DNA from: an uncultured Limnohabitans sp.
Lineage (GTDB): Bacteria; Pseudomonadota; Gammaproteobacteria; Burkholderiales; Burkholderiaceae_C
Length of the DNA stretch: 12,678 nucleotides
Direction of reading: 5' to 3'
NCBI RefSeq assembly: GCF_937889215.1
Contig: NZ_CALBEX010000095.1
Location: 1 to 12,678, forward strand
The notes under the pieces were generated by a model, which saw only the letters and a list, made by a program, of their open reading frames with translations, was not told the origin of the DNA and made no database searches. The stretch's first letter is position 1, and each line of letters opens with the position of its first letter. A program made the position numbers and the translations under genes. This document shows, in pieces, positions 6,629-12,678 of this stretch.

Positions 6629-7384
6629 TCAGTGGCGATTCTCAGCGCAGACCGGGCACTGCGGGTTGCGCCGCATGCGAATGTCGGTCCAAGACAGTTC
6701 GCGCCCGTCGAGCATGAGCAAACGGCCAGCCATGTGGCTGCCCATGCCGCTCAGGATCTTGAGTGCTTCGGCAGCTTGGACGGTGCCGATGATGCCCACC
6801 AGCGGTGCGAACACGCCCATGGTGGCGCAGCGGGTTTCTTCGGGCAGTTGCTCAGGCGGGAAGATGCAGGCGTAGCAGGGCGCATCGGCCTGCGTGCTGT
6901 CAAACACCGAAACTTGCCCGTCCATGCGAATGGCCGCACCGGAAACCAGCGGTTTGCGGTGCACCACGCAGGCCTGGTTCACAGCTTGGCGGGTTTCAAA
7001 GTTGTCGCTGCAGTCCAGCACCACGTCGGCCTGGGCAACCAAGGTGCCCAGCAAAGCGGCATCGGCGCGTTGGGTGATGGGTGTCACGCGCACGTCGGGG
7101 TTGATCTGGCCTATGGCCGTACAGACCGAATCGGCCTTGTATTGGCCTACGCGGTCCAGGGTGTGGGCAATTTGGCGCTGCAAATTGGTGGCATCGACTT
7201 CATCGTGGTCCACCACGGTGATGTGGCCCACCCCGGCACTGCCCAGATACAGGCTGACCGGAGAGCCCAGTCCGCCTGCACCGATGATGAGGGCGTGCGA
7301 AGCCAGCAATTTTTCTTGGCCATCAATGCCCAATTCATTGAGCAGGATGTGGCGCGAGTAGCGCAGCAGCTGCGTGTCGTCCAT
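6629..7384 (-). CDS. moeB: MoeB/ThiF/HesA-type sulfur-carrier adenylyltransferase
   Basis: E1-like enzyme that adenylates the C-terminal Gly-Gly of a sulfur-carrier protein (MoaD in molybdenum cofactor synthesis, or ThiS in thiamine synthesis) using ATP. It has 251 residues from ATG 7384. The nucleotide-binding loop is IGAGGLG (34-40), followed by VVDHDEVDATNLQRQ (57-71) with acidic and Arg residues that contact ATP, and DCSDNFETR (124-132). Cys186 in ETRCATMGVFAP matches the conserved cysteine of ThiF/MoeB. Two zinc pairs, C170-x2-C173 and C243-x2-C246, are complete. There is no C-terminal rhodanese domain, so it is the bacterial single-domain form. It is 26 bases behind the ctpA stop and probably shares its transcript. 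MoeB and ThiF cannot be separated confidently by motifs, and no carrier gene is in the window, so the symbol is a best guess. Confidence 0.88.
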   Translation of the reverse strand: MDDTQLLRYSRHILLNELGIDGQEKLLASHALIIGAGGLGSPVSLYLGSAGVGHITVVDHDEVDATNLQRQIAHTLDRVGQYKADSVCTAIGQINPDVRVTPITQRADAALLGTLVAQADVVLDCSDNFETRQAVNQACVVHRKPLVSGAAIRMDGQVSVFDSTQADAPCYACIFPPEQLPEETRCATMGVFAPLVGIIGTVQAAEALKILSGMGSHMAGRLLMLDGRELSWTDIRMRRNPQCPVCAENRH

Positions 7385-7410
7385 GGGCCGCTTCCGTCGA
7401 TCGCTGTCCC

Positions 7411-8859
7411 TCAGTCTTTTGTCTCGACTTTGCGCTCGGCCAGTGTGGTGCTGGCCTTCACGGGCAGCCCTTTGAGTTGGTTCAAGGCTTGGTTCAGCTG
7501 AAAATCTTTGTCAGATCCGAATTCGGGCAAACGCCGTTCAGCCAAGGGCTTTTTGGATTCTTCTTCTAACTTCTTGAGCGCCGCGTCTTGGGCCTTTTCG
7601 CGTGCAGGGTCTTTTTTCTCTTCAGCGTCCTTGCCGTTGCTCAGGTGTTTTTCCAAATCGGCTTCTCGGGTGCGCAAGGCAGAGAACACATTGCCGTTTT
7701 CGGTTTCGTCCAGCATCACCTCGGGCACGATGCCCTTGGCCTGGATGGCCCGTCCATTGGGGGTGTAATAGCGCGCCGTGGTGATTTTGAGTGCCGTGTC
7801 AGGGCCGAGCTGGCGCACGGTTTGTACCGAGCCCTTGCCAAAAGTTTGGCTGCCCATCAGGGTGCCACGTTTGTAGTCTTGCAGAGCCCCGGCGACGATT
7901 TCGCTGGCAGAAGCAGAGCCTTCGTTGACCAGCACCACCAGGGGCACGGTTTTCAAGGCACCGCCCGTGGCTTGGGTCATGCGGGTGATGGGATCGTTGC
8001 TGCTGTTGCGACGCCAGAACTGTGGCGAGGCTTTGTAACTGAATCGGCTCTCTTCGAGCTGACCGTTGGTGGTGACGACGGTGACGTTTTCAGGCAAAAA
8101 GGCTGCCGATAAGGCCACAGCCGCGTCGAGCAGACCACCGGGATCGTTGCGCAAGTCCAGCACCAAGCCTTTGAGCTTGGGGTCTTGCTTGTACATCTCT
8201 TCGATCTTACGGGCGAAGTCGTCTACCGTGCGTTCTTGGAACTGAGAGACGCGAATCCAGCCGAAGCCGGGTTCAATCAATTTGGCCTTGACCGATTGGG
8301 TTTTGATTTCTTCACGGATGATGGTCACCGGGAAGCTGCGGTTTTCGTCTTTGCGGAAGATGGTGAGCACCACCTTGGTTTGCGGTTCACCACGCATCCG
8401 TTTGACGGCTTCGCTCAGCGACAGACCTTTCAAGGGGGTGTCGTCGACTTTGGTGATCAAATCGTTGGTTTTGAGACCTGCCCGGTCGGCTGGCGAGCCT
8501 TCGATGGGCGAGACAATTTTGACCAAGCCATCTTCTTGGCTGATTTCAATGCCCACACCGACAAATTTGCCCGAATTGCCTTCAGAGAATTCCTTGAAGC
8601 TTTTTTTGTCGAAATACTGGGAGTGGGGGTCCAGGCTGGCCACCATGCCGGAGATGGCTTCGGTGATCAGTTTTTTCTCGTCAACAGGCTCGACGTAGTC
8701 ACTTTTGACCATGCTGAACACGGCGGCCAATTGCTGCAACTCTTCCAGGGGCAACGGGGCCATGTTGCCGCGTGCCACGGTTTGCAGTGACACCGTGGTC
8801 AGGGCACCCGCCAAGGCGCCTACGCTGAGCCATCCGACGATCTTGAGTTTTTGTCCCAT
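7411..8859 (-). CDS. ctpA: Carboxy-terminal processing protease, S41A family
   Basis: Periplasmic serine protease that trims or degrades proteins from the C-terminus, with roles in envelope and peptidoglycan-enzyme control. It has 482 residues from ATG 8859. An in-frame TTG at 8895 would add 12 residues, but the ATG gives a normal N-terminus (MGQKLKIVGW and a hydrophobic signal or anchor segment to about residue 30). A cap region (about 35-95) is followed by a PDZ domain (about 95-185, with FVGVGIEI and SPADRAGLK) and the S41 catalytic core. The core holds DLRNDPGGLL (235-244), NEGSASASE (312-320) and GSQTFGKGSVQ (336-346). By family spacing the catalytic residues are Ser317, Lys342 and Gln346. 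Residues about 410-450 are a Lys/Glu/Ala-rich, probably coiled or disordered segment after the protease core. It lies between gpmA and moeB on the minus strand; the 101-base gap from gpmA may hold its own promoter. Confidence 0.93.
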   Translation of the reverse strand: MGQKLKIVGWLSVGALAGALTTVSLQTVARGNMAPLPLEELQQLAAVFSMVKSDYVEPVDEKKLITEAISGMVASLDPHSQYFDKKSFKEFSEGNSGKFVGVGIEISQEDGLVKIVSPIEGSPADRAGLKTNDLITKVDDTPLKGLSLSEAVKRMRGEPQTKVVLTIFRKDENRSFPVTIIREEIKTQSVKAKLIEPGFGWIRVSQFQERTVDDFARKIEEMYKQDPKLKGLVLDLRNDPGGLLDAAVALSAAFLPENVTVVTTNGQLEESRFSYKASPQFWRRNSSNDPITRMTQATGGALKTVPLVVLVNEGSASASEIVAGALQDYKRGTLMGSQTFGKGSVQTVRQLGPDTALKITTARYYTPNGRAIQAKGIVPEVMLDETENGNVFSALRTREADLEKHLSNGKDAEEKKDPAREKAQDAALKKLEEESKKPLAERRLPEFGSDKDFQLNQALNQLKGLPVKASTTLAERKVETKD

Positions 8860-8893
8860 TTTGCGAGTCTGCTTAAGCCATAAAGATTGAATC

Positions 8894-8899
8894 AATATA
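8894..8899 (-). promoter_or_regulatory. Candidate -10 element for ctpA
   Basis: TATATT on the minus strand, five of six matches to TATAAT, about 35 bases before the ctpA ATG. No convincing -35 is seen at the usual distance because the region upstream is a GC-rich hairpin, so this is weak. Confidence 0.25.
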
Positions 8900-8901
8900 C
8901 A

Positions 8902-8928
8902 CCCGGAAACCCCGTGGGGCGGGCCGGG
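8902..8928 (-). terminator. GC-rich hairpin downstream of gpmA
   Basis: On the minus strand CCCGG (8928-8924) pairs with CCGGG (8906-8902), and inside it CCCC (8919-8916) pairs with GGGG (8913-8910). It begins 32 bases after the gpmA stop. There is no clear U-tract after it, only TGTATATT, so it may be an attenuating or RNA-stabilising structure rather than a full intrinsic terminator. Confidence 0.35.
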
Positions 8929-8960
8929 CTGCGCAATAACCTGTAAAGGCTGGGTGGGGC

Positions 8961-9704
8961 TCAGGTTTTGCCTTGGCTGGCCACGGCGGCGGCCGCTTTG
9001 GCTGCGGCTTCGGCATCGCCCAAGTAGTAGTGACGAATCGGTTTGAGGTCTTGGTCGAGCTCATACACCAGCGGGATGCCATTGGGGATGTTCAGGCCCA
9101 CGATGTCTTGCTCGGACACTTGGTCCAAGTACTTGATCAGGGCGCGGATAGAGTTGCCGTGGGCAGCGATCAGGACCCGTTGGCCCGACCGAATGCTGGG
9201 CGCGATGGCGCTCTTCCAAAAGGGCAGTACGCGGGCCACGGTGTCTTTCAGGCATTCGGTGAGCGGCACGGCTTCAGGGTCAATTTCGGCATAACGGCGG
9301 TCACCGCGCTCGCAGCGGGTGTCACTGGCTGTCAGCGCTGGCGGTGGCGTGTCGTAGCTGCGACGCCAGACCAGCACTTGCTCATCGCCAAACTCTTTGG
9401 CCATATCGGCCTTGTTCAAACCTTGCAGGGCGCCGTAGTGGCGTTCGTTGAGGCGGTAGTCCTTGACCACAGGCAACCAGGTGCGGTCCATTTCGTCCAG
9501 GGTGTACCAGAGGGTGTGGATGGCGCGCTTGAGCACCGAGGTGTAGCACAGGTCAAAGTCCCAGCCTTCTGCCTTGAGCAATTTGCCCGCCGACATGGCT
9601 TGGCTCACGCCAGTGGGGGTCAGGTCCACATCGGTCCAGCCGGTGAAGCGGTTTTCGAGGTTCCAGGTGGATTCGCCATGGCGAATGAGGACAAGTTTGT
9701 ACAT
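8961..9704 (-). CDS. gpmA: 2,3-bisphosphoglycerate-dependent phosphoglycerate mutase
   Basis: Cytoplasmic glycolytic and gluconeogenic enzyme interconverting 3-phosphoglycerate and 2-phosphoglycerate through a phosphohistidine intermediate. It has 247 residues from ATG 9704. The histidine-phosphatase signature LIRHGES (6-12) carries the nucleophile His9. Further motifs are the substrate stretch [11 protein letters not shown] (19-29), Arg60 in LKRAIHT, the acid Glu87 in RLNERHYG (84-91), the Arg pair WRRSYD (113-118) and the second catalytic histidine His182 in [10 protein letters not shown] (180-189). Length and motifs fit the dPGM class exactly. The C-terminal 15 residues are Ala-rich, a common variable tail. 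It shares a 114-base divergent region with the rhodanese gene and precedes ctpA and moeB on the same strand. Confidence 0.97.
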   Translation of the reverse strand: MYKLVLIRHGESTWNLENRFTGWTDVDLTPTGVSQAMSAGKLLKAEGWDFDLCYTSVLKRAIHTLWYTLDEMDRTWLPVVKDYRLNERHYGALQGLNKADMAKEFGDEQVLVWRRSYDTPPPALTASDTRCERGDRRYAEIDPEAVPLTECLKDTVARVLPFWKSAIAPSIRSGQRVLIAAHGNSIRALIKYLDQVSEQDIVGLNIPNGIPLVYELDQDLKPIRHYYLGDAEAAAKAAAAVASQGKT

Positions 9705-9751
9705 AAGCTGAAGCGCCGCAGAGGGGGGTGAAAACAGGGGATAAGCCCGTC

Positions 9752-9761
9752 ATTTTAGAAT
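9752..9761. promoter_or_regulatory. Overlapping divergent -10 elements between gpmA and the rhodanese operon
   Basis: The ten bases ATTTTAGAAT read as TAGAAT on the + strand (9756-9761) and TAAAAT on the minus strand (9757-9752). Each matches TATAAT at five of six positions, and they share the central TA. They lie 58 bases before the rhodanese start and 48 bases before gpmA. No clear -35 hexamers are seen at 17 bases in either direction, so promoter activity is inferred from the -10 pair and the divergent layout. Confidence 0.4.
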
Positions 9762-9818
9762 CGGTGCTGGCTGGCCTTTGATTGGGCCTTTGTTTTTTTG
9801 CCTCTAAAGGTCTGATTC

Positions 9819-10220
9819 GTGAAATTTCTCCTCGATAACTGGATGTTGTTGGCCATGGCGCTGGCTTCGGGTTTTGCTTTGCTTTTGCCGGTTTTGACCA
9901 AAGGCAGCGGGCTGGATCCGCACGCCATGGTGCAGTTGATGAACCGTGACAAGGCCATCGTCATTGATGTGTGTGAACCCGATGAGTTTGCTCGTCTCCA
10001 TGTCATGGGTGCCAAAAATGTGCCATTGGGCCAGCTGGAAGACAAGTTGCCACAGTTGGTGAAAAACAAGTCGACTTCCGTCATCATGGTGTGCCAGGTG
10101 GGTGCGCGTTCGGCGCGAGCCGCGGCATCGGCTCGCAAGCTGGGCTATGAAAATGTGCAGTCGCTCTCCGGCGGCCTCAAGGCCTGGGCCGCAGCCAGCA
10201 TGCCGACCGACAAGGCCTGA
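9819..10220 (+). CDS. Membrane-anchored single-domain rhodanese
   Basis: Sulfurtransferase of the rhodanese superfamily, 133 residues from GTG 9819. An AAAGG lies about 10 bases upstream. Residues about 8-26 form one hydrophobic segment (WMLLAMALASGFALLLPV), so the protein is probably tethered to the inner membrane. The rhodanese domain spans about 34-127: VIDVCEPDEFARLHVMGAKN (48-67), then the active-site loop C92-Q-V-G-A-R97-S with the sulfur-carrying Cys92, and LSGGLKAW (116-123). The active-site loop is intact, so catalysis is likely. It is first in a + strand run with grxC, secB, gpsA and rodA. A position next to grxC and secB is familiar from Burkholderiales genomes. The physiological sulfur acceptor is unknown; thiosulfate or persulfide transfer is the family role. 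Confidence 0.92.
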   Translation: MKFLLDNWMLLAMALASGFALLLPVLTKGSGLDPHAMVQLMNRDKAIVIDVCEPDEFARLHVMGAKNVPLGQLEDKLPQLVKNKSTSVIMVCQVGARSARAAASARKLGYENVQSLSGGLKAWAAASMPTDKA

Positions 10221-10244
10221 AGGCTCTTACAACGTTCGTTGATT

Positions 10245-10250
10245 GAAGGA
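10245..10250 (+). promoter_or_regulatory. Ribosome binding site GAAGGA for grxC
   Basis: GAAGGA, 7 bases before ATG 10258. It selects this ATG over the in-frame TTG at 10243, which would add five residues and overlap the binding site. Confidence 0.75.
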
Positions 10251-10257
10251 TTTTTCG

Positions 10258-10518
10258 ATGCAAGCCGTCAAGATGTACACCACCGCCGTTTGCCCTTATT
10301 GCATTCGTGCCAAGCAAATCCTCAAGGCCAAAGGCGTTGAGCAGATTGAGGAAATCCGCATCGACACCGATGCAGCGCAGCGCGACCAGATGATGCAGAT
10401 CACCGGACGGCGTACGGTGCCGCAAATTTTCATCGGCAGCACCCATGTGGGCGGTTGCGACGACCTGATGGCCTTGGACGCGCAGGGCGGGTTGCAATCT
10501 CTGCTGCAAGCGGCCTGA
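10258..10518 (+). CDS. grxC: Glutaredoxin 3 (dithiol)
   Basis: Small cytoplasmic glutathione-dependent disulfide reductase, 86 residues, the usual size of bacterial GrxC. The active site C12-P-Y-C15 follows the first strand (VKMYTTA). The cis-proline motif TVP (53-55) and the glutathione-binding GGCDD (65-69) are all present, giving the full dithiol glutaredoxin set. An extra Cys67 sits inside the glutathione-binding motif, as is often seen in this family. It begins 37 bases after the rhodanese stop, with a good ribosome binding site, and is followed by a 135-base gap before secB. Confidence 0.95.
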   Translation: MQAVKMYTTAVCPYCIRAKQILKAKGVEQIEEIRIDTDAAQRDQMMQITGRRTVPQIFIGSTHVGGCDDLMALDAQGGLQSLLQAA

Positions 10519-10582
10519 AAACTGGTCGGCCTGTCAGGGTTTTCACAAGCCTTGGCCTCCTCAGTGGCCGGCGATCATCGCT

Positions 10583-10588
10583 GATAAT
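10583..10588 (+). promoter_or_regulatory. Candidate -10 element for secB
   Basis: GATAAT, five of six matches to TATAAT, 65 bases before the secB ATG in the longest gap of the + strand run. No good -35 is found at 17 bases, so it is a weak call. Just upstream, GCGATCATCGC (10571-10581) is a perfect short palindrome, and GGGCTTTGCCC (10615-10625) could form a small hairpin in the leader. Confidence 0.3.
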
Positions 10589-10653
10589 CGCAGGTCTTTC
10601 TTTCCCAAGGGTCCGGGCTTTGCCCTGTGCCTGCATTTTCTAAAGAGTTTCCT

Positions 10654-11133
10654 ATGCCCGATACCGCTGTGACACCCAACCCAGAAGTTCAAGCCCCTGT
10701 TTTCCAAATTCAGCGTGTTTACCTGAAAGAGGCTTCACTGGAGCAACCCAACTCGCCCGCCATCTTGCTCGACCAGCAGCAGCCTAATGTTGACATTCAG
10801 TTGGGCGTGGAAGCCACGCCTGTGGCCGAGGGCGTTTTTGAGGTTTGCGTGACCGCGACCGTGCACACCAAGATCGCGGATAAAACAGTGTTTCTGGTCG
10901 AGTGCAAGCAAGGCGGTATCTTTGAAATCCGAAACCTGCCCGAAGACCAAATGGGCCCCGTCATGGGCATTGCCTGCCCGCAAATTGTGTACCCCTACTT
11001 GCGAGGCAATGTGGCCGACCTGATCACGCGTGCTGGCTTTCCGCCCGTGCACTTGGCCGAGATCAATTTCCAGGCGATGTACGAACAGCAGCAAGTGCAG
11101 CAAGCCGAACAAGCCGCTGCCATCGCCCAGTAA
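10654..11133 (+). CDS. secB: Protein-export chaperone SecB
   Basis: Cytoplasmic tetrameric chaperone that keeps precursor proteins unfolded and hands them to SecA. It has 159 residues from ATG 10654, with AAAGAG a few bases upstream; an in-frame GTG at 10627 is less likely. The N-terminal tail (1-14) is variable. The SecB core starts with [19 protein letters not shown] (17-35), continues with [14 protein letters not shown] (60-73) and [12 protein letters not shown] (81-92), and ends with [20 protein letters not shown] (107-126), [12 protein letters not shown] (128-139) and an Ala/Gln-rich tail. Motif order and length are normal. It is 20 bases before gpsA; secB-gpsA neighbourhood is widespread in proteobacteria, also seen in Escherichia coli (grxC-secB-gpsA). 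Confidence 0.97.
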   Translation: MPDTAVTPNPEVQAPVFQIQRVYLKEASLEQPNSPAILLDQQQPNVDIQLGVEATPVAEGVFEVCVTATVHTKIADKTVFLVECKQGGIFEIRNLPEDQMGPVMGIACPQIVYPYLRGNVADLITRAGFPPVHLAEINFQAMYEQQQVQQAEQAAAIAQ

Positions 11134-11153
11134 GCGCGAGGCGCTTGCGGGCC

Positions 11154-12155
11154 ATGCACATCACCCTGATCGGTGCTGGCGCTTGGGGAACGGCCATGGC
11201 TTTGGCGGCCAGCCGTCACCCAGCGGTGCACAGGGTGCGTTTGCATGCGCGCGACGCAACCCAAGCGCGGGTTTTGCGTGAGCAAGCTCAAAATGCCCGC
11301 TACTTGCCGGGCATTGCTTTGCCCGACACACTTGAAATTTCCTCTGGCTCGCTGGCGTCTTTGTGGGCGCAAAAAGCCGAAGACGCCCTGTTCGTCATCG
11401 CCACACCCATGGCGGGCTTGCGCGGTGTTCTGAGCGCCATGGTGGGCGTGACATCGCCCGTGGCTTGGCTGTGCAAGGGCTTCGAGTCGGACACCGGTTT
11501 GATGCCCCACGAGGTCCAAGCCCAAGTGGCCCCCGATTTGATGGCTGGTGCTCTCAGTGGCCCCAGTTTTGCCCTAGAGGTGGCGCGCCACCAGCCCACG
11601 GCCTTGGTCGCGGCCAGTACTCACGCCAGTGTGCGCGAGGCATTGGTACAAGCTTTTCATGGGCCCGCCTTGCGGGTTTATGCCAACAATGACATCGTGG
11701 GTGTGGAGGTTGGCGGTGCTGTGAAGAATGTGCTGGCCATCGCCACGGGTTTGTGCGATGGCCTGGATCTGGGCTTGAATGCGCGTGCAGCGCTCATCAC
11801 CCGGGGCTTGGCTGAAATGACCCGCCTGGGGTCTGCGCTGGGGGCTCAAACCGATACCTTCATGGGTTTGTCGGGCTTGGGCGATCTGGTGTTGACGGCC
11901 ACCGGCGACCTGAGCCGCAACCGCAAAGTTGGCTTGCTGTTGGCCCAAGGCCAAACTCTGGCGCAGGCCGTCGCGTCTTTGGGGCATGTGGCCGAAGGGG
12001 TGTACAGCGCCCGCACCGTCATGCAGCGCGCCCGCGATTTGGGTGTAGAAATGCCAATCACCGAAGCGGTGGTGGCCTTGTTGGATGGCCGTTTGAGCGC
12101 CCTTGAGGCGGTCCAGGCCCTGATGGGCCGTGACCCCAAAGGTGAGTTTGCCTGA
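11154..12155 (+). CDS. gpsA: NAD(P)-dependent glycerol-3-phosphate dehydrogenase
   Basis: Reduces dihydroxyacetone phosphate to sn-glycerol-3-phosphate, the backbone for phospholipid synthesis, in the cytoplasm. It has 333 residues from ATG 11154. A longer start at 11145 (TTG) is possible, but the protein then begins before the first strand of the Rossmann fold. Visible motifs are IGAGAWGTA (6-14) for dinucleotide binding, CKGFE (107-111) with Lys108, [11 protein letters not shown] (134-144), catalytic Lys191 in [13 protein letters not shown] (187-199), [12 protein letters not shown] (239-250) and SRNRKVG (254-260) that binds substrate. All are intact and the length is standard. It follows secB by 20 bases and precedes rodA by 12 bases, so the three are likely transcribed together. 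Confidence 0.97.
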   Translation: MHITLIGAGAWGTAMALAASRHPAVHRVRLHARDATQARVLREQAQNARYLPGIALPDTLEISSGSLASLWAQKAEDALFVIATPMAGLRGVLSAMVGVTSPVAWLCKGFESDTGLMPHEVQAQVAPDLMAGALSGPSFALEVARHQPTALVAASTHASVREALVQAFHGPALRVYANNDIVGVEVGGAVKNVLAIATGLCDGLDLGLNARAALITRGLAEMTRLGSALGAQTDTFMGLSGLGDLVLTATGDLSRNRKVGLLLAQGQTLAQAVASLGHVAEGVYSARTVMQRARDLGVEMPITEAVVALLDGRLSALEAVQALMGRDPKGEFA

Positions 12156-12167
12156 CAGGCCCACAAC

Positions 12168-12678
12168 ATGACAGCCCGCCAGCCTCCACTGACTTCCGCA
12201 TCCGTCTTCCAAAGACCATCCTTGGCTCAGCGCCTGTGGCGCTTGGTGGGGGGGTTTGACGGCCCCTTGGCTTTTGCCGTGTTCATGTTGGCGTGCATGG
12301 GCCTTTTGATCATGTATTCCTCGGGCTTTGACCATGGCACCCGTTTTGTAGACCATGGCCGCAACATGCTGATTGCCGCGGTCATCATGTTCGTGGTGGC
12401 CAAAATCCCGCCCTCCAAAATGATGGCGTGGGCTGTTCCCATTTACACGGTGGGGGTGATCTTGCTGGTGGCAGTGGCCCTTTTCGGCATCACCAAAAAG
12501 GGCGCGCAGCGCTGGATCAACTTGGGTGTGGTGATTCAACCGAGTGAGATTTTGAAGATTGCGTTGCCCCTGATGCTGGCGGCATGGTTTCAAAAGCGAG
12601 AGGGTCAGTTGCGCTCTTCGGACTTTGCCGTGGCGCTTTTGATTTTGGGCCTCCCGGTGGCGCTGATCATGAAGCAAC
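12168..12678 (+). CDS. rodA: Rod-shape-determining SEDS glycosyltransferase RodA, 5' part
   Basis: Inner-membrane peptidoglycan polymerase of the SEDS family that works with penicillin-binding protein 2 in side-wall elongation. The window ends inside the gene after 170 full codons, roughly 45% of the usual length. The start is ATG 12168, 12 bases after the gpsA stop, with only a weak AGG upstream. A cytoplasmic N-terminus (about 1-30) is followed by membrane segments at about 34-51, 66-79 and 88-107, then the SEDS signature KKGAQRWINLGVVIQPSEILK (110-130, written in parts: KGAQRWINLG and QPSEILK) and further hydrophobic segments at 131-140 and 153-168. FtsW is the alternative, but the MYSSG followed by GTRF pattern and the short N-terminus fit RodA better. 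Its mrdA partner is not the upstream gene here. Confidence 0.9.
   Translation, partial: MTARQPPLTSASVFQRPSLAQRLWRLVGGFDGPLAFAVFMLACMGLLIMYSSGFDHGTRFVDHGRNMLIAAVIMFVVAKIPPSKMMAWAVPIYTVGVILLVAVALFGITKKGAQRWINLGVVIQPSEILKIALPLMLAAWFQKREGQLRSSDFAVALLILGLPVALIMKQ

Noticed and set aside
6602..7501. + strand open frame opposite moeB
   Set aside because: It is antisense to an E1-like enzyme with all zinc and nucleotide motifs, and has no recognisable domain of its own.
8973..9731. + strand open frame opposite gpmA
   Set aside because: gpmA is certain; the opposite frame shows only shadow composition.
10615..10625. Hairpin GGGCTTTGCCC before secB as a terminator
   Set aside because: It has a four-base stem and no following T-tract, too weak to call termination between grxC and secB.
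11574..12677. Long minus-strand open frame (367 codons) opposite gpsA and rodA
   Set aside because: It is His/Gln/Arg-rich with no family motif and lies antisense to two well-supported genes, a typical high-GC shadow frame.
1..12678. CRISPR arrays, tRNAs, insertion sequences, defence or phage genes
   Set aside because: I saw no direct-repeat arrays, tRNA-like cloverleaf, transposase or phage motifs; the window is filled by the genes listed.

Overview
The window looks like a chromosomal segment from a betaproteobacterium of the order Burkholderiales, most likely a Comamonadaceae-type organism. The grounds are two Bug/TctC-type solute-binding proteins, the rhodanese-grxC-secB-gpsA gene order, the high-GC protein-coding style and the SecB/GpsA/RodA sequences. 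This placement rests on recognition of the sequences; no search was run. Coding is dense. No stretch over 300 bases lacks a gene (the largest gaps are about 100-135 bases), and I saw no tRNA, rRNA, insertion sequence, CRISPR array or prophage gene.

Left region (1-5598): the 3' end of an unrecognised + strand gene meets a four-gene minus-strand cluster. In transcription order the cluster is a Bug-type binding protein (4500-5486), a second Bug-type binding protein (3499-4470), a formylglycine-type sulfatase without a signal peptide (2145-3473) and a SulP-family anion transporter with a STAS domain (436-2121). Gaps of 23-29 bases suggest one operon. The 112-base divergent region upstream holds two perfect inverted repeats and faces a MarR-family regulator (5599-6123). 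My reading is a catabolic or scavenging unit for an organic sulfate ester: periplasmic capture, desulfation (apparently in the cytoplasm) and sulfate or anion transport, controlled by the MarR protein. The substrate cannot be told from the sequence.

Middle region (6120-9704): the MarR stop codon overlaps the GTG start of an exported staphylococcal-nuclease-like protein. This nuclease gene ends 2 bases before a convergent minus-strand group made of an S41 carboxy-terminal processing protease (ctpA) and a MoeB/ThiF-type E1-like adenylyltransferase. gpmA (2,3-bisphosphoglycerate-dependent phosphoglycerate mutase) lies upstream of these two.

Right region (9705-12678): a compact divergent promoter region separates gpmA from a + strand run of a membrane-anchored rhodanese, grxC, secB, gpsA and the 5' part of rodA. 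These are housekeeping genes for sulfur/thiol chemistry, protein export, phospholipid precursor synthesis and cell-wall elongation. The position of rodA 12 bases behind gpsA, away from mrdA, is the main oddity there.
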